In this document: one piece after another, positions 10,768 to 20,437 of the stretch
How positions within the stretch are numbered: position 1 is the stretch's first letter
How the letters are laid out: each line of letters opens with the position of its first letter
NCBI RefSeq assembly: GCF_000315795.1
Contig: NZ_ANHY01000003.1
Location: 186,001 to 250,000, forward strand
DNA from: Caenispirillum salinarum AK4
Lineage (GTDB): Bacteria > Pseudomonadota > Alphaproteobacteria > Rhodospirillales > Rhodospirillaceae
Length of the DNA stretch: 64,000 nucleotides
Direction: 5' to 3'
Translations under genes and position numbers: made by a program
The notes under the pieces: model-generated
Told to the model about the DNA's origin: nothing
The model's input: only the letters and a program-made list of their open reading frames with translations
The model's database searches: none

Positions 10768-12147
10768 ATGAGCCACGCCGCGACGCCCGCCCGCCCGCTT
10801 CGCTCCGACGCCGTGACCGCCCTGACGGGCGAGGTCCGTGTGCCCGGAGACAAGTCCATTTCCCACCGCGCGCTCATGTTCGGCGCGCTGGCGGTCGGCG
10901 AGACGGTGGTCGACGGCCTGCTGGAGGGCGAGGACGTTCTGGCGACCGCCGCGGCCATGCGCGCCCTCGGCGCCGAGGTCCGGCGCGAGGAGGCCGGCGG
11001 CCCCGAAGGCCGTCCGCGCTGGCGCGTCTGGGGGCGCGGCGTCGGCGGCCTGGTGGAGCCGGCGGACGTGCTGGACATGGGCAACTCGGGCACCAGCGCC
11101 CGGCTTCTCATGGGCCTGCTGGCCACCCACCCCATGACCAGCGTCATGACCGGCGACGGGTCTTTGCGCAAGCGCCCCATGAAGCGGGTGACCGAGCCGC
11201 TGTCGCTGTTCGGCGCCGACTTCTGGTATCGCGAGGGCGGCCGCCTGCCGCTGGCCGTCAAGGGCACCGGCGAGGCCGTGCCGGTCTCCTACGCCACGCC
11301 CGTGGCCTCGGCGCAGGTGAAAAGCGCGGTGCTGCTGGCGGGCCTGAACGCGCCCGGCAAGACGACGGTGACGGAAGCCGTCGCCACCCGCGATCATACC
11401 GAGCGCATGCTCACCCACTTCGGCGCCACGGTGACGGTGGAGACCGACGGCGCGGCGCGGGTGGTCACCCTGACCGGCCAGCCCGAGCTGGTGGCCGCGC
11501 CGGTGGTGGTGCCGGGCGATCCCAGCTCGGCGGCTTTCCCGGTGGTGGCGGCGCTGATCACGCCGGACAGCCACCTGATCGTGCGCAACGTCGGCACCAA
11601 CCCGCTGCGCTTCGGCCTGTATGAGACGCTCAAGGAGATGGGCGCCGACCTGATCCTGCGGAACGAGCGGGTGGAGGGCGGCGAGCCGGTGGCGGACCTG
11701 GAGGTGCGCGGCACGGGCCTGACCGGCATCGACGTGCCGGCCGAGCGCGCCGCCAGCATGATCGACGAATATCCCATCCTGGCCGTCGCCGCCGCCTGCG
11801 CCTCGGGCACCACCCGCATGAACGGCCTGGCGGAACTGCGCGTGAAGGAAAGCGACCGCCTGACCGCCATGGCCGAGGGCCTGGCCGCCTGCGGCGCGGT
11901 GGTGCGCATCGAGGGCGACGACCTGATCGTCGAGGGCACAGGCACGGCCCCGCGCGGCGGGGCCACGGTGCCGGTCGAGCTGGACCACCGCATCGCCATG
12001 AGCTTCCTGGTGCTGGGCATGGCGACGGAGCAACCCGTCGCGGTGGACGACGCCGCGGCCATCGACACCAGCTTCCCCGGATTCGCGCGCCTGATGAACG
12101 GCCTGGGCGCCTCCATCCACCCGCTGACGGAGACCGCCGCGCCATGA
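10768..12147 (+). CDS. aroA: 3-phosphoshikimate 1-carboxyvinyltransferase (EPSP synthase)
   Basis: A 459-residue enzyme of the shikimate pathway that joins PEP to shikimate 3-phosphate. The N-terminal motif [18 protein letters not shown], the central [18 protein letters not shown] and the C-terminal [15 protein letters not shown] are all intact. The substrate-loop segment [13 protein letters not shown] is also present. The start at 10768 ([13 protein letters not shown]) fits the alphaproteobacterial family. An ATG at 10732 is possible; neither has a clear ribosome site. It overlaps cmk by four bases (ATGA), so the two are translationally coupled. Confidence 0.96.
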   Translation: MSHAATPARPLRSDAVTALTGEVRVPGDKSISHRALMFGALAVGETVVDGLLEGEDVLATAAAMRALGAEVRREEAGGPEGRPRWRVWGRGVGGLVEPADVLDMGNSGTSARLLMGLLATHPMTSVMTGDGSLRKRPMKRVTEPLSLFGADFWYREGGRLPLAVKGTGEAVPVSYATPVASAQVKSAVLLAGLNAPGKTTVTEAVATRDHTERMLTHFGATVTVETDGAARVVTLTGQPELVAAPVVVPGDPSSAAFPVVAALITPDSHLIVRNVGTNPLRFGLYETLKEMGADLILRNERVEGGEPVADLEVRGTGLTGIDVPAERAASMIDEYPILAVAAACASGTTRMNGLAELRVKESDRLTAMAEGLAACGAVVRIEGDDLIVEGTGTAPRGGATVPVELDHRIAMSFLVLGMATEQPVAVDDAAAIDTSFPGFARLMNGLGASIHPLTETAAP

Positions 12148-12782
12148 TTGTCGCCATCGACGGACCGGCCGCCTCGGGCAAGGGCACCCTGGCGCGCCGC
12201 CTTGCACGGCATTTCGGCTATGCCTATCTCGACACCGGATCGCTGTATCGCGCCGTGGGGTTCGCGGTGATGCAGAACGGCGGTGATCCGGCCGACCCCG
12301 ACACCGCCGAGGCTGCCGCCCGCGCGCTCGACCCGGGGATCCTGAACGACGAGCGCCTGCGCACCGACGCCGTGGCGCAGGCCGCCAGCAAGGTGGCCGC
12401 CATTCCGGCGGTGCGCGCGGCGCTGCTGGAGTTCCAGCGGGCCTTCGCCAAGCGCCCGCCCGACGGGGCGAGGGGCGCGGTTCTGGACGGCCGCGACATT
12501 GGCACGGTGGTCTGCGCCGACGCCGATCGAAAGATGTTCGTGACGGCGTCGGTGGATGTTCGCGCCAAACGCCGATTCAAGGAGTTGCGCGAAAAGGGCC
12601 ATGAGGTTATAGAGTCGGCGGTTCTCCAGGACATGAAGGACCGCGATGCGCGTGACGCCGGCCGGACGGTCGCTCCGCTGGCGCCCGCCGAGGATGCGCT
12701 GGTGCTCGACACCTCCGACCTCGACGCCGAGCAGGTGTTCACGCTGGCCGTCAAGTATGTGACCGAAGGCCGCTTGGGGTGA
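12144..12782 (+). CDS. cmk: cytidylate kinase
   Basis: A 212-residue nucleoside monophosphate kinase that phosphorylates CMP and dCMP. The P-loop is [17 protein letters not shown], followed by [11 protein letters not shown]. The [15 protein letters not shown] segment and the Arg-rich lid [13 protein letters not shown] are typical. Its start overlaps the aroA stop in ATGA. The aroA-cmk-rpsA order is a conserved proteobacterial arrangement. Confidence 0.96.
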   Translation: MIVAIDGPAASGKGTLARRLARHFGYAYLDTGSLYRAVGFAVMQNGGDPADPDTAEAAARALDPGILNDERLRTDAVAQAASKVAAIPAVRAALLEFQRAFAKRPPDGARGAVLDGRDIGTVVCADADRKMFVTASVDVRAKRRFKELREKGHEVIESAVLQDMKDRDARDAGRTVAPLAPAEDALVLDTSDLDAEQVFTLAVKYVTEGRLG

Positions 12783-13035
12783 CGGGGCGACTCGTCGGCC
12801 CCATTCGTGTTTTCGTCAGGGGCGGCGCCTTCGCGGTGTGAAGACTTTGGGAACTCCCGGAACCGGCTCGCGTTTCGGGGCCATCGCGCTTAACCGCGCG
12901 GGGCATAGAGCGAGCATTGAGAGGGACTGTTCATGCATGCGGACGCCCTGGATTGTCCAGGCGCCGCGATAAAGACCGCCGGACACAACCGGCTGGCCGG
13001 AATAGCACCGAATTCGACGAAAGGAATGAGTGAAT

Positions 13036-14745
13036 ATGGCTGAAGCCGCTGCCATGGAAATGAAGGAAGATTTCGGCGCCCTGCTCGAGGAGAGCCTGGG
13101 TTCCGAGGGTGGCCTGGAAGGCGCCGTTCTGCGCGGCACCGTGATCTCGGTCGACGGTGACTTCGCGCTGGTCGACGTGGGCCTCAAGTCCGAGGGCCGC
13201 ATCAACCTCAAGGAATTCTCCCGCGCGGGTGAAGAGTCCGACCTGAAGCCGGGCGACGAAGTCGACGTCTACGTCGAGCGCTACGAGGACCGCGACGGCG
13301 TGATCGTCCTGTCGCGCGACAAGGCCCGCCGCGAGGAGGCCTGGAACGTTCTCGAGGCGAAGTTCAACGAGAACGAGCGCGTCGAAGGCGTCATCTTCGG
13401 CCGCGTCAAGGGCGGCTTCACCGTCGACCTGTCGGGCGCCGTGGCGTTCCTGCCGGGCAGCCAGGTGGACATCCGTCCGGTCCGCGACATCACCCCGCTG
13501 ATGGGCACGCCGCAGACCTTCCAGATCCTGAAGATGGACCGCGCCCGCGGCAACATCGTCGTCAGCCGTCGCGCCGTGCTGGAAGAGAGCCGCGCGGAAG
13601 AGCGCGCCAAGCTCATGGCCGGCCTGAAGGAAGGCATGATCCTGGAAGGCGTCGTCAAGAACATCACCGACTACGGTGCGTTCGTGGACCTGGGCGGCGT
13701 CGACGGCCTGCTGCACGTCACCGACATTTCCTGGAAGCGTGTCAACCACCCGACCGAGGCCCTGTCCATCGGCCAGAACGTCAAGGTGCAGGTCATCCGC
13801 TTCAACCCGGAGACCCAGCGCATCAGCCTCGGCATGAAGCAGCTTGAGGCCGATCCGTGGGAAGGCGTGCAGGCCAAGTACCCGGTCGGCACCAAGTTCA
13901 TGGGCCGCGTGACCAACATCACCGACTACGGCGCGTTCGTCGAGCTGGAGCCGGGCGTCGAGGGTCTGGTCCACGTCTCCGAGATGTCCTGGACCAAGAA
14001 GAACATCCACCCGGGCAAGATCGTCTCCACCTCCCAGGAGGTCGAGGTCATGGTGCTCGACGTGGATCCCGAGAAGCGTCGTATTTCCCTGGGCCTTAAG
14101 CAGTGCATGGGCAACCCCTGGGAAGACTTCTCCGCCAAGTTCCCGCCGGGCACCGTCGTCGAGGGCGAGATCAAGAACATCACCGAATTCGGTCTGTTCA
14201 TAGGCCTGGAAGGCGAGATCGACGGCATGGTCCACCTGTCCGACCTGGACTGGAACCTGCCGGGCGACGAGGCCGTCAAGAACTACAAGCGCGGCGACGT
14301 CGTGAAGGCCAAGGTCCTGGACGTCGACATCGACAAGGAGCGCATCTCGCTCGGCATCAAGCAGCTGGACGAGGATCCGTTCGAGCGCGCCGCCGAGGGC
14401 CTGCGCAAGGGCCAGACCGTCACCTGCACCGTCACCGCGGTTCAGGACAACGGTGTCGAGGTGGACGTCAACGGCATGGGCACGGCCTTCATCCGCAAGT
14501 CCGACCTGTCGCGTGAGCGCAACGAGCAGCGCCCCGAGCGCTTCGCCGTCGGCGAGAAGATCGACGCCAAGGTGACCGCCCTGGACACCAAGAACCGCAA
14601 GATCTCGGTCTCCATCAAGGCCCGCGAGATCGAGGAAGAGAAGCAGGCGATGGCCGAGTACGGCTCCACCGACTCGGGTGCGTCGCTGGGCGACATCCTG
14701 GGTGCGGCCCTGCGCCAGAAGCAGGAAGAGGGCAAGGAGGACTAA
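13036..14745 (+). CDS. rpsA: 30S ribosomal protein S1
   Basis: A 569-residue mRNA-binding ribosomal protein with six S1 (OB-fold) repeats. Repeats 3 to 6 are nearly regular, recurring about every 86 residues with motifs such as [40 protein letters not shown] and [20 protein letters not shown]. The ATG at 13036 has AAGGAA nine bases upstream; the in-frame GTG six bases earlier is too close to that site. The 250-base leader between cmk and rpsA contains short stems and may hold its own promoter or S1 autoregulation, which I infer only from family behaviour. Confidence 0.97.
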   Translation: MAEAAAMEMKEDFGALLEESLGSEGGLEGAVLRGTVISVDGDFALVDVGLKSEGRINLKEFSRAGEESDLKPGDEVDVYVERYEDRDGVIVLSRDKARREEAWNVLEAKFNENERVEGVIFGRVKGGFTVDLSGAVAFLPGSQVDIRPVRDITPLMGTPQTFQILKMDRARGNIVVSRRAVLEESRAEERAKLMAGLKEGMILEGVVKNITDYGAFVDLGGVDGLLHVTDISWKRVNHPTEALSIGQNVKVQVIRFNPETQRISLGMKQLEADPWEGVQAKYPVGTKFMGRVTNITDYGAFVELEPGVEGLVHVSEMSWTKKNIHPGKIVSTSQEVEVMVLDVDPEKRRISLGLKQCMGNPWEDFSAKFPPGTVVEGEIKNITEFGLFIGLEGEIDGMVHLSDLDWNLPGDEAVKNYKRGDVVKAKVLDVDIDKERISLGIKQLDEDPFERAAEGLRKGQTVTCTVTAVQDNGVEVDVNGMGTAFIRKSDLSRERNEQRPERFAVGEKIDAKVTALDTKNRKISVSIKAREIEEEKQAMAEYGSTDSGASLGDILGAALRQKQEEGKED

Positions 14746-14774
14746 GTCCTTCTCCCCACCTTCCTGGAAGAACG

Positions 14775-14807
14775 AAACGCCCCGTTCCCGCCGGAACGGG
14801 GCGTTTT
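14775..14807 (+). terminator. rpsA intrinsic terminator
   Basis: A perfect 11-bp stem (CGCCCCGTTCC at 14778-14788, GGAACGGGGCG at 14793-14803) with a 4-base loop is followed by TTTT. Upstream AAA extends pairing with the T-run. Confidence 0.93.
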
Positions 14808-15067
14808 CGCGTCTGACTGGCAGCGCCCGGGGCGGCCGCGGCGGCGGCGCCCCGGCTGATGAAGCGGGAAATATTCGTGCGTGCGCAAGGGCTTACCTTG
14901 ACGCTGCGTTAGCCCCATGGCACGCTTCCCGGGAAATCTGGTTCGTGCGTAAGCCGTGGCGCCGGTCTGCCGATTTTTCGTGCAACGAAGGTCGCAGGCG
15001 GCGCGGGACGTTCGGTGGTCCCAAGGACAGCGGCGCGCCGGCCATCATCTCGCGAGGACCGTGGATC

Positions 15068-15370
15068 ATGACCAAGTCGGAACTGATTGCGCGTCTGGCG
15101 GAGCGGAATCCGCATCTCTACCAGCGGGATGTGGAGCGCATCGTCTCCTGCATCTTCGATGAAATCGCCGCGGCGCTCGCACGGGGCGACCGGGTGGAGT
15201 TGCGCGGCTTCGGCGCGTTTTCGGTCAAGCACCGCGATGCTCGTACCGGTCGCAACCCCCGCACCGGGGAAGCCGTAGACGTGGACGAGAAGGCGGTGCC
15301 GTACTTCAAGACGGGCAAGCAGCTGCGCGAGCTTCTGAACGACGGCGAGGCCGCCGACGCCGCCGAATAG
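15068..15370 (+). CDS. ihfB: integration host factor subunit beta
   Basis: A 100-residue DNA-bending protein that forms a heterodimer with IHF-alpha in the nucleoid. The HU/IHF signature is complete: [15 protein letters not shown], then [15 protein letters not shown], which carries the intercalating Pro in the beta arm. The start at 15068 gives [15 protein letters not shown], the normal N-terminus. A tail ends GEAADAAE. Its place just after rpsA is the usual one in proteobacteria. The 260 bases between the rpsA terminator and this gene contain no other gene and presumably hold its promoter. Confidence 0.96.
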   Translation: MTKSELIARLAERNPHLYQRDVERIVSCIFDEIAAALARGDRVELRGFGAFSVKHRDARTGRNPRTGEAVDVDEKAVPYFKTGKQLRELLNDGEAADAAE

Positions 15371-15449
15371 GCTTGGCCGCAGGCGCCGGCCGCGCTACAC
15401 CGGCCCTGCCGGCGCATGGCCGCGCCGGGCGCCATGAAGGGAGGATCGC

Positions 15450-15791
15450 GTGAAACTCATCCGCTGGCTCATCGGCCTGCCGCTTGCGGCGGTCGCCATC
15501 ATTTTTGCCGTGTCCAACCGCCAGATGGTGACGGTCGAGTTGTGGCCCTTCCCGTGGACGGCGGATCTGCCCCTCTACCTTCTGTCGCTGGGCACGCTGG
15601 CCGTCGGCATCGTCATCGGCGCCCTGTTCGCGTGGACGGCCGGCAGCCACAAACGCGCCCAGAGCCGCAGCGAAAAACGCCACCAGGAAATCCGCATTCG
15701 CAACCTGGAGCGCGAAAACGACCAGTTGAAGGCCGACAACGAGCGGCTGACCCGCGAGGCCGAGCCGCAGAAATCCCTGCCGGCGGCGTAA
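15450..15791 (+). CDS. lapA: LapA-domain (DUF1049) membrane protein
   Basis: A 113-residue inner-membrane protein with two hydrophobic helices (about residues 5-22 and 42-65) and a cytoplasmic coiled-coil tail rich in Arg, Glu and Leu heptads (NLERENDQLKADNERL). This is the LapA/YciS organisation; family members help assemble lipopolysaccharide or regulate its synthesis with LapB. The GTG start at 15450 has a GGGAGG site. It lies downstream of ihfB, as is common in the class. Confidence 0.85.
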   Translation: MKLIRWLIGLPLAAVAIIFAVSNRQMVTVELWPFPWTADLPLYLLSLGTLAVGIVIGALFAWTAGSHKRAQSRSEKRHQEIRIRNLERENDQLKADNERLTREAEPQKSLPAA

Positions 15792-15813
15792 GGCCGTGAG
15801 GCTTGGTCGATGG

Positions 15814-15840
15814 ATGCCCGGGTGAAAGCTCGGGCATTTT
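15814..15840 (+). terminator. terminator after lapA
   Basis: A 7-bp stem (ATGCCCG / CGGGCAT) with a 10-base loop is followed by TTTT, 22 bases beyond the lapA stop. Confidence 0.75.
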
Positions 15841-15868
15841 CGTGTTCGGGGAGTCATCCGAACGGCGT

Positions 15869-15906
15869 GCGGCGAGGCCACCAAGGCACGAAGGGCACCA
15901 AGAGAC
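15869..15906 (+). repeat. CACCAAG-type dispersed repeat
   Basis: The stretch GCGAGGCCACCAAGGCACG and what follows closely matches, in inverted orientation, 55156-55195. Related CACCAAGACACCAAG runs occur at 54915-54941. It is an extragenic repeat family, not coding. Confidence 0.7.
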
Positions 15907-15942
15907 CGAGACCGGGTGAACGCGGATCAGCGGGCCGGCCGT

Positions 15943-15994
15943 GCGGCAGGATGTCTGGCGCCGCATGTGGATTCCCGCTTTTGCGGGAGTGACG
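15943..15994 (-). repeat. 52-bp palindromic extragenic repeat, copy 1
   Basis: Read on the minus strand it is nearly identical to 25800-25851 (about three differences in 52 bases by eye), including the hairpin core TCCCGCAAAAGCGGGA and the tail ending CATCCTGCCGC. The core forms a stem-loop like many REP-type elements. Confidence 0.8.
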
Positions 15995-16415
15995 AGTATT
16001 TTTCTTTTTGTAGTAATAACTTAAACAAACCGTCGCCCATGCGGAAGCAGCGGGCCACGCACGTGGTTAGCCGCCTTTGCGACACCTCTGGAGGCGCTCA
16101 GCCAATTTCCCGGCACCCTCTTTCGCAGGGGCGACGGGCCTTGTAGGGCGTTGTTCCGAAAGAAAAAATTTCCGTCATTCCTGCGAAAGCAGGAATCCAC
16201 ACGCACACTACTAATCATCCTGTCCCGCTCCCTTCAAATCCGAAGAAAGGGAGGGTTCGGGAGCTTCCGCTCCCGAGCGGGCTTGGGCGGCAGCCCAAGC
16301 GCCAAAGGCGCTAGGTCGGTCTCGCCACCCTCACAGCCGAATGCGGCAACGATCTCCCGCTCGCCGTTGGAACGGCCCACCTGGCGGTAATCTTCCTCGG
16401 CCGCAACCGCCCCCC
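15995..16415. other. gene-free region rich in extragenic repeats
   Basis: No convincing gene. It contains an AT-rich patch around 15996-16025, a REP-type core at 16173-16200 (CGTCATTCCTGCGAAAGCAG and onwards), and a stretch at 16060-16140 that resembles 25975-26040. A Gly/Arg-rich hairpin area at 16239-16312 is reminiscent of the tail of the 168-bp repeat near 31.7 kb. It appears to be an accumulation site for short mobile or REP-like repeats. Confidence 0.6.
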
Positions 16416-16658
16416 TCAGTACTCCTCGGGGTACTCCGGGCGCGGGTCGGGGTCCGCGGCGCGGCGGAAGAGGCGAGTGTCCAGCAGGGCCGAGACGGAC
16501 ATGGTGATGAGCTGTCCGGTCTTCAATTCGCGGATCTTGGTGTGCGGCGGCAGGTCGCCGTACTCCTGCAAGGACTCCACGCGCCAGATGTGCTGCATGG
16601 GGTCGCTCGTCTTGACGAAATGGTCTCCGACCGCGATGGACCGGCGGCGGCTGGACAT
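16416..16658 (-). CDS. small conserved-looking hypothetical protein
   Basis: An 80-residue protein beginning MSSRRRSIAVGDHFVKTSD. The middle (HIWRVESLQEYGDLPPHTKI) and RELKTGQLITMSVSALLDTR look like a compact beta barrel. No membrane segment or cysteines. The ATG at 16658 has an AGGAAG site, supporting translation. I do not recognise a named family; the context gives no function. Confidence 0.65.
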   Translation of the reverse strand: MSSRRRSIAVGDHFVKTSDPMQHIWRVESLQEYGDLPPHTKIRELKTGQLITMSVSALLDTRLFRRAADPDPRPEYPEEY

Positions 16659-16815
16659 CGCTCTTCCTCTTTCTTCGCTGCGTTTGGGGGGTGTGCCCTT
16701 GGAACCTACGCGCGGACGCTACCGGCGGTTTGTGGCGAAACCAAGCCGGCAGAAGGGGCATCCACCTTTTTGTCACAGCGGCAGCGGCCGCCGTCACCGG
16801 GTCGCGTCCCGCCGC

Positions 16816-17598
16816 CTACAGCCCCAGCCGCGCCCGCAGCGCCGTTTCCATCATTTCTTCGGCCAGCGCATCCGAGCCGCCGCGCAGCAGACGGGCCAGC
16901 AAGGGTTTGCGGGGGCCGTGGATGCGGTGAGGCTTGGCGTCCTTGAACCGCCGCTTGATGAAGGCGTCGGGCAGGTCCACGCCGTCGATGAGGCCCAGTT
17001 CCAGGCCCTTTTCGCCCAGGAAGACGTCGCCGTTGAACAGGGTGTGGTCCTCGCCCTTCAGCTTGTCGCCGCGACGGCTCCTCACATGCTTGATGAAGGC
17101 GGCGTGGATATCGGCCTGCAGGCCTTTCAGCCACTCGCGGTCGGCCTCCTTCTGGGGCTGGAAGGGGTCGAGGCGCATCTTGTTGGCGCCGTGGGTGGTG
17201 ACGCGGCGCTCGACGCCGATGCGGTCCATGAGGCCGGTGAAGCCGAAGCCGGCCGACAGCACGCCGATGGAGCCCACCAGCGTCATGCCGCTCATGGCAT
17301 AGATTTCGTCGGCCGCGCAGGCGATCCAGTAGCCGCCCGAGGCACCGACCTGCTCGATGAAGGCGAAGACGGGCACCTTCTTGTCGTCGGCGCGGCGGCG
17401 GATGTCGGCGGCGATGACGTCGGATTCCATGGGGCTGCCGCCCGGCGAGTTGACGATCATCACAACGGCCTCGGGCTTGCCGGAAAAGGCCTTGTCGAGC
17501 GCCGGTCCCACCTTTTCCAGGCGCAAACCGCGGCCCCCCACCATGCCGTCCAGCCGCAGCACGTTGACGCGGCGGCGCTGCCAGAACTTGAGCTTCAA
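16816..17598 (-). CDS. S49-family (SppA-like) peptidase
   Basis: A 260-residue serine peptidase of the SppA/SohB family, thought to degrade signal peptides or membrane proteins. MIVNSPGGSPMESDVIAADI carries the oxyanion Gly-rich loop, and EQVGASGGYWIACAADEI holds the nucleophile Ser (GASGGY). The conserved Lys of the dyad in this family lies further on, and HGANKMRLDPFQP is in the right region. There is no N-terminal membrane helix, so it is a short, probably soluble form. The start is inferred as TTG at 17598 because TTGA overlaps the stop of the upstream gene and a GGGGGA site precedes it. It is the last gene of a three-gene operon. Confidence 0.88.
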   Translation of the reverse strand: MKLKFWQRRRVNVLRLDGMVGGRGLRLEKVGPALDKAFSGKPEAVVMIVNSPGGSPMESDVIAADIRRRADDKKVPVFAFIEQVGASGGYWIACAADEIYAMSGMTLVGSIGVLSAGFGFTGLMDRIGVERRVTTHGANKMRLDPFQPQKEADREWLKGLQADIHAAFIKHVRSRRGDKLKGEDHTLFNGDVFLGEKGLELGLIDGVDLPDAFIKRRFKDAKPHRIHGPRKPLLARLLRGGSDALAEEMMETALRARLGL

Positions 17599-18083
17599 GA
17601 TGGTCCCCCTGGGTCGGTGTCGGTGCGGCGCGCGCGGCCCGCCAGGACAGCGCGCAGGGTTTCGATATAGGGATCGGACAGCCCGGCCGCTTGCGCCGCC
17701 GCGCCAAGGTCGGCGGCGTAGTCGCGGCGGGCACGGCGGGCCGGGGCGGGTGGATCGCCGGCGACGTAGACCAGCGCCTGCACCGGTTCGGCCGGCGCCC
17801 CGGCCGGCGTCACGAACAGCGTCTGCTTGCGGTAGAGGCCGTGGGACACGCCCTCGAACCGGTCGAGCGCGGCGAGCGCCGGCGCCTCGATCTCCCACAG
17901 CAGCCCCTCCACCGCCGCCGGCGGGTCCGGGACTACCGTTGCCAGTCCATGACGGGTGACGGCGACGCGCCAGCCGTCCAGAACCGCCCGGCCGAGGGCC
18001 CGGTGTCCCGGCGCGACGGCGCGCATGCGGGCGGCGTGCATGAACAGGCCGTAGGCGAAGAAGGGTGTCCGGCCGGGGCGCAT
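17595..18083 (-). CDS. gamma-glutamylcyclotransferase-family protein
   Basis: A 162-residue protein with the AIG2/GGCT beta-barrel fold. The N-terminal FFAYGLFMHAARM corresponds to the YGSL substrate loop, and DRFEGVSHGLYRKQTLFV includes the catalytic-position Glu in FEGV. The family releases 5-oxoproline from gamma-glutamyl compounds, though many bacterial members have unknown substrates. Its ATG overlaps the stop of the upstream gene (TGATG) and its stop overlaps the next start (TTGA), so all three genes are coupled. Confidence 0.8.
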   Translation of the reverse strand: MRPGRTPFFAYGLFMHAARMRAVAPGHRALGRAVLDGWRVAVTRHGLATVVPDPPAAVEGLLWEIEAPALAALDRFEGVSHGLYRKQTLFVTPAGAPAEPVQALVYVAGDPPAPARRARRDYAADLGAAAQAAGLSDPYIETLRAVLAGRARRTDTDPGGPS

Positions 18084-18448
18084 CAGCCCTCCGCCTGCTC
18101 CCGCGCCGCCGCCAGGGCCGCCTGGGCGAGGTCGGCGACGGGCGCGGCCGCGGCGCAGTCGGCGGAACAGTCGAGGCCCGTGCGGGCCGCGGTGACCGCC
18201 ATGTCGGCTGCCTCGGCGGCGGCGCCCCGGTCCAGGCGCGGCGCCACGTCCCAGGCCAGGCGCGGCAGCACCGGGCAGTGGATGCCGGCGACGCCGGCGC
18301 GCGGGCAGGCCGCGATCGCCCCGTGGATGCCGGTCACGTCCACCCCGGGCGCGGGTTGCCGCGCCGCCGCCGCGCCTCCACCTCCGGCCGGCGTCCACGC
18401 CACGGGCTCGGCGGTGGACAGGGCGGATGACGGAATGGTGCGGCGCAT
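18083..18448 (-). CDS. hypothetical Ala-rich protein
   Basis: A 121-residue protein beginning MRRTIPSSALSTAEPVAW. It is very rich in Ala, Gly and Pro, with several cysteines (AIAACPRAG, GIHCPVLP, GLDCSADCA) that could form disulfides or bind metal. No clear signal peptide. A GAGGAC ribosome site precedes the ATG at 18448, and its stop overlaps the next gene as TGATG. Spacing and coupling argue it is a real first gene of the operon with the GGCT-like and S49 genes. I do not recognise it. Confidence 0.55.
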   Translation of the reverse strand: MRRTIPSSALSTAEPVAWTPAGGGGAAAARQPAPGVDVTGIHGAIAACPRAGVAGIHCPVLPRLAWDVAPRLDRGAAAEAADMAVTAARTGLDCSADCAAAAPVADLAQAALAAAREQAEG

Positions 18449-18655
18449 GGGCGGGTCCTCACGAGTCGGGATGGGGCTGGTGAAGCGGGCGGGTGCGTCG
18501 ATAACGTCTCTTGATGGTAAGCGGTGGCGACGGGCTGGCAAGTCGTTTTTCCACAGGCGCTTGGCGACCGCCGACAGGGGTGCGGCCGGAACCGGCGCGG
18601 CGGGCGCGACGTTTCGCGCAGGCCCGGACCGACCATCAGCCCCAGGAGGTTCTTC

Positions 18656-19720
18656 ATGACCGCGCCCCACACCGCCCCCGTCGTCGTCATCACCGGCGGG
18701 TCCGCCGGCGTCGGCCGCGCCTGCGCCGAGGCCTTCGCGCGCGACGGCTGGGACGTGGCGATCCTGGCGCGCGGCGAGGACCGTCTGGAGGACACCAAGG
18801 ATGCCGTTGAGGCCCTGGGCCGTCGGGCGCTCGCCGTGCCCTGCGACGTGGCCGACGCCGAGGCGGTGCTGGATGCCGCCGATCGCGTGGAGGCGGACCT
18901 GGGCCCCATCGACTGCTGGGTCAACGACGCCATGGCGACGGAGTTCGCGGCCTTCGTCGACACAGCCCCGGCGGAGTTCCAGCGCGTCGTCGACGTCACG
19001 CTGATGGGGCAGGTCCACGGCGTCATGGCCGCGCTCAAGCACATGCGCCGGCGCGGGTCCGGCAGCATCATCCTGGTGGGCTCGGCGCTGGCCTATCGCG
19101 GCATTCCCCTTCAGGCGCCCTATTGCGCGGCCAAGCACGCGGTGCGGGGCTTCGCCGACAGCCTGCGGGCGGAACTGCTGCACGAGGGCAGCGCCATCCG
19201 CATCACCGAGGTCCACCTGCCCGGGCTCAACACGCCGCAGTTCAGCTGGGCGCGCGCGCGCACCGACGGCGAACCGCGCCCGGTGCCGCCGGTCTACCAG
19301 CCGGAAGCGGCCGCGCGGGCCATCCTGCGGGCGGCGCACGAGCGCCCGCGCGAGCTGTGGGTGGGCCGCGCGACGGCCAAGATCATCCTGGGCGCCATGC
19401 TCGCCCCGGCTTACCTGGACCGGATGATGGCCGAGCAGGTTGTGGCCCAGCAGCAGAGCCGGGCTCCCCACGGCGACCGCCCCGACAACCTGCGCTCGCC
19501 GGCGCCCGGTCCCTACGCCGCCCACGGCCGCTTCGACGACGAGGCCGAGGAGTGGGCGGCGGTCATCGATCCCGACCAGATCCGCCGGACCGCCGGTTTC
19601 GCGCTGGGCGCGGTGGCGGTAGGCGCGGCGGCGCTGGGGCTGGCGCGGGCGCTGAAGGGCGACGGCCGGCGCAGGGGGCGGCAGCGGTTTGGACGCGGGG
19701 GGCGGCGGCGGCTTTGGTAG
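18656..19720 (+). CDS. short-chain dehydrogenase/reductase
   Basis: A 354-residue NAD(P)-dependent oxidoreductase. The Rossmann motif is VVVITGGSAGVGRACAEAFA. The catalytic centre is Ser in VGSALAYRG with YCAAKHAVRGF supplying Tyr and Lys. CWVNDAMATEF replaces the usual NNAG with NDAM, as in the SDR subgroup with C-terminal extensions. The C-terminal 100 residues are unusual: a membrane-like helix (about residues 312-332) and an Arg/Gly-rich tail. The substrate is unknown. The start has AGGAGGT upstream. Confidence 0.87.
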   Translation: MTAPHTAPVVVITGGSAGVGRACAEAFARDGWDVAILARGEDRLEDTKDAVEALGRRALAVPCDVADAEAVLDAADRVEADLGPIDCWVNDAMATEFAAFVDTAPAEFQRVVDVTLMGQVHGVMAALKHMRRRGSGSIILVGSALAYRGIPLQAPYCAAKHAVRGFADSLRAELLHEGSAIRITEVHLPGLNTPQFSWARARTDGEPRPVPPVYQPEAAARAILRAAHERPRELWVGRATAKIILGAMLAPAYLDRMMAEQVVAQQQSRAPHGDRPDNLRSPAPGPYAAHGRFDDEAEEWAAVIDPDQIRRTAGFALGAVAVGAAALGLARALKGDGRRRGRQRFGRGGRRRLW

Positions 19721-19726
19721 GAGGGC

Positions 19727-20437
19727 TCAGGCCACGTCCGGCGTGAAGACGTAGCCGACGTTGCGCACCGTCACCAGCAGGCGCGGCTGCGCCGGGTCGG
19801 GCTCGATCTTCTTGCGCAGCCGGCCGATGAGCACGTCCACCGAGCGGTCCGACGGCGACCATTCCCGGTTCGACACAGCGTCCAGCAGCCGGTCGCGGCT
19901 GAACACCCGTTGCGGCTGGCGCACCAGCGCCGCCAGCAGGTTGAATTCGCCGGTGGTCAGCGGAACCATCACGCCGGCCGGATCGGTGAGCAGCCGGCGC
20001 CCGGTGTCCAGCGTCCAGCCGTCGAAACGGTGCGTGGTGCGGCCGGAGTCGTCGCGGGCGCACCGGGACAGGCGGCGCAGAATGTTCTTCACGCGCGCCA
20101 GCAGTTCGCGCTGTTCGTAGGGCTTCACCACGTAGTCGTCGGCGCCCAGTTCCAGCCCCACCACGCGGTCGACGGCGTCGGATTTCGCCGTCACGAGGAT
20201 GATGCCCAGGTCCGGCCCCGCCCGCAGGCCGCGCAGCAGCGACAGGCCGTCGCGGCCGGGCAGGTTGATGTCCAGCAGGACAAGGTCGAAACGCCGCCGC
20301 GCCAGGGCCTGGTCCATCTCGTCGCCGTTGGCGGCCTCGGTGACCGTGTAGCCTTCCTTCTTGAGGTAGGCGGCCAGCACGGCGCGGCTCACCTGTTCGT
20401 CCTCGACGATGAGAATCTGCTGCGTTTCCGGTCTCAT
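19727..20437 (-). CDS. OmpR-family response regulator
   Basis: A 236-residue two-component regulator. The receiver domain has the acidic pocket VEDE, the phosphoacceptor Asp in LVLLDINLPGRDG, Thr in ILVTAKSD and Lys in DDYVVKPYEQRELLARV. The DNA-binding winged helix is TTGEFNLLAALVRQPQRVFSRDRLLDAV with NVGYVFTPDV at the end. Sequence character is close to the TorR/ArcA branch (inference). No kinase gene is adjacent; the nearest, at the left edge of the window, is of a different type. It is convergent with the SDR gene. Upstream repeats at 20526-20563 may be its binding sites. Confidence 0.94.
   Translation of the reverse strand: MRPETQQILIVEDEQVSRAVLAAYLKKEGYTVTEAANGDEMDQALARRRFDLVLLDINLPGRDGLSLLRGLRAGPDLGIILVTAKSDAVDRVVGLELGADDYVVKPYEQRELLARVKNILRRLSRCARDDSGRTTHRFDGWTLDTGRRLLTDPAGVMVPLTTGEFNLLAALVRQPQRVFSRDRLLDAVSNREWSPSDRSVDVLIGRLRKKIEPDPAQPRLLVTVRNVGYVFTPDVA

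Noticed and set aside
16041-16200. Possible CRISPR-like repeats
   Set aside because: The repeated cores are not regularly spaced, have no constant-length spacers and no cas genes nearby; they are palindromic extragenic elements.
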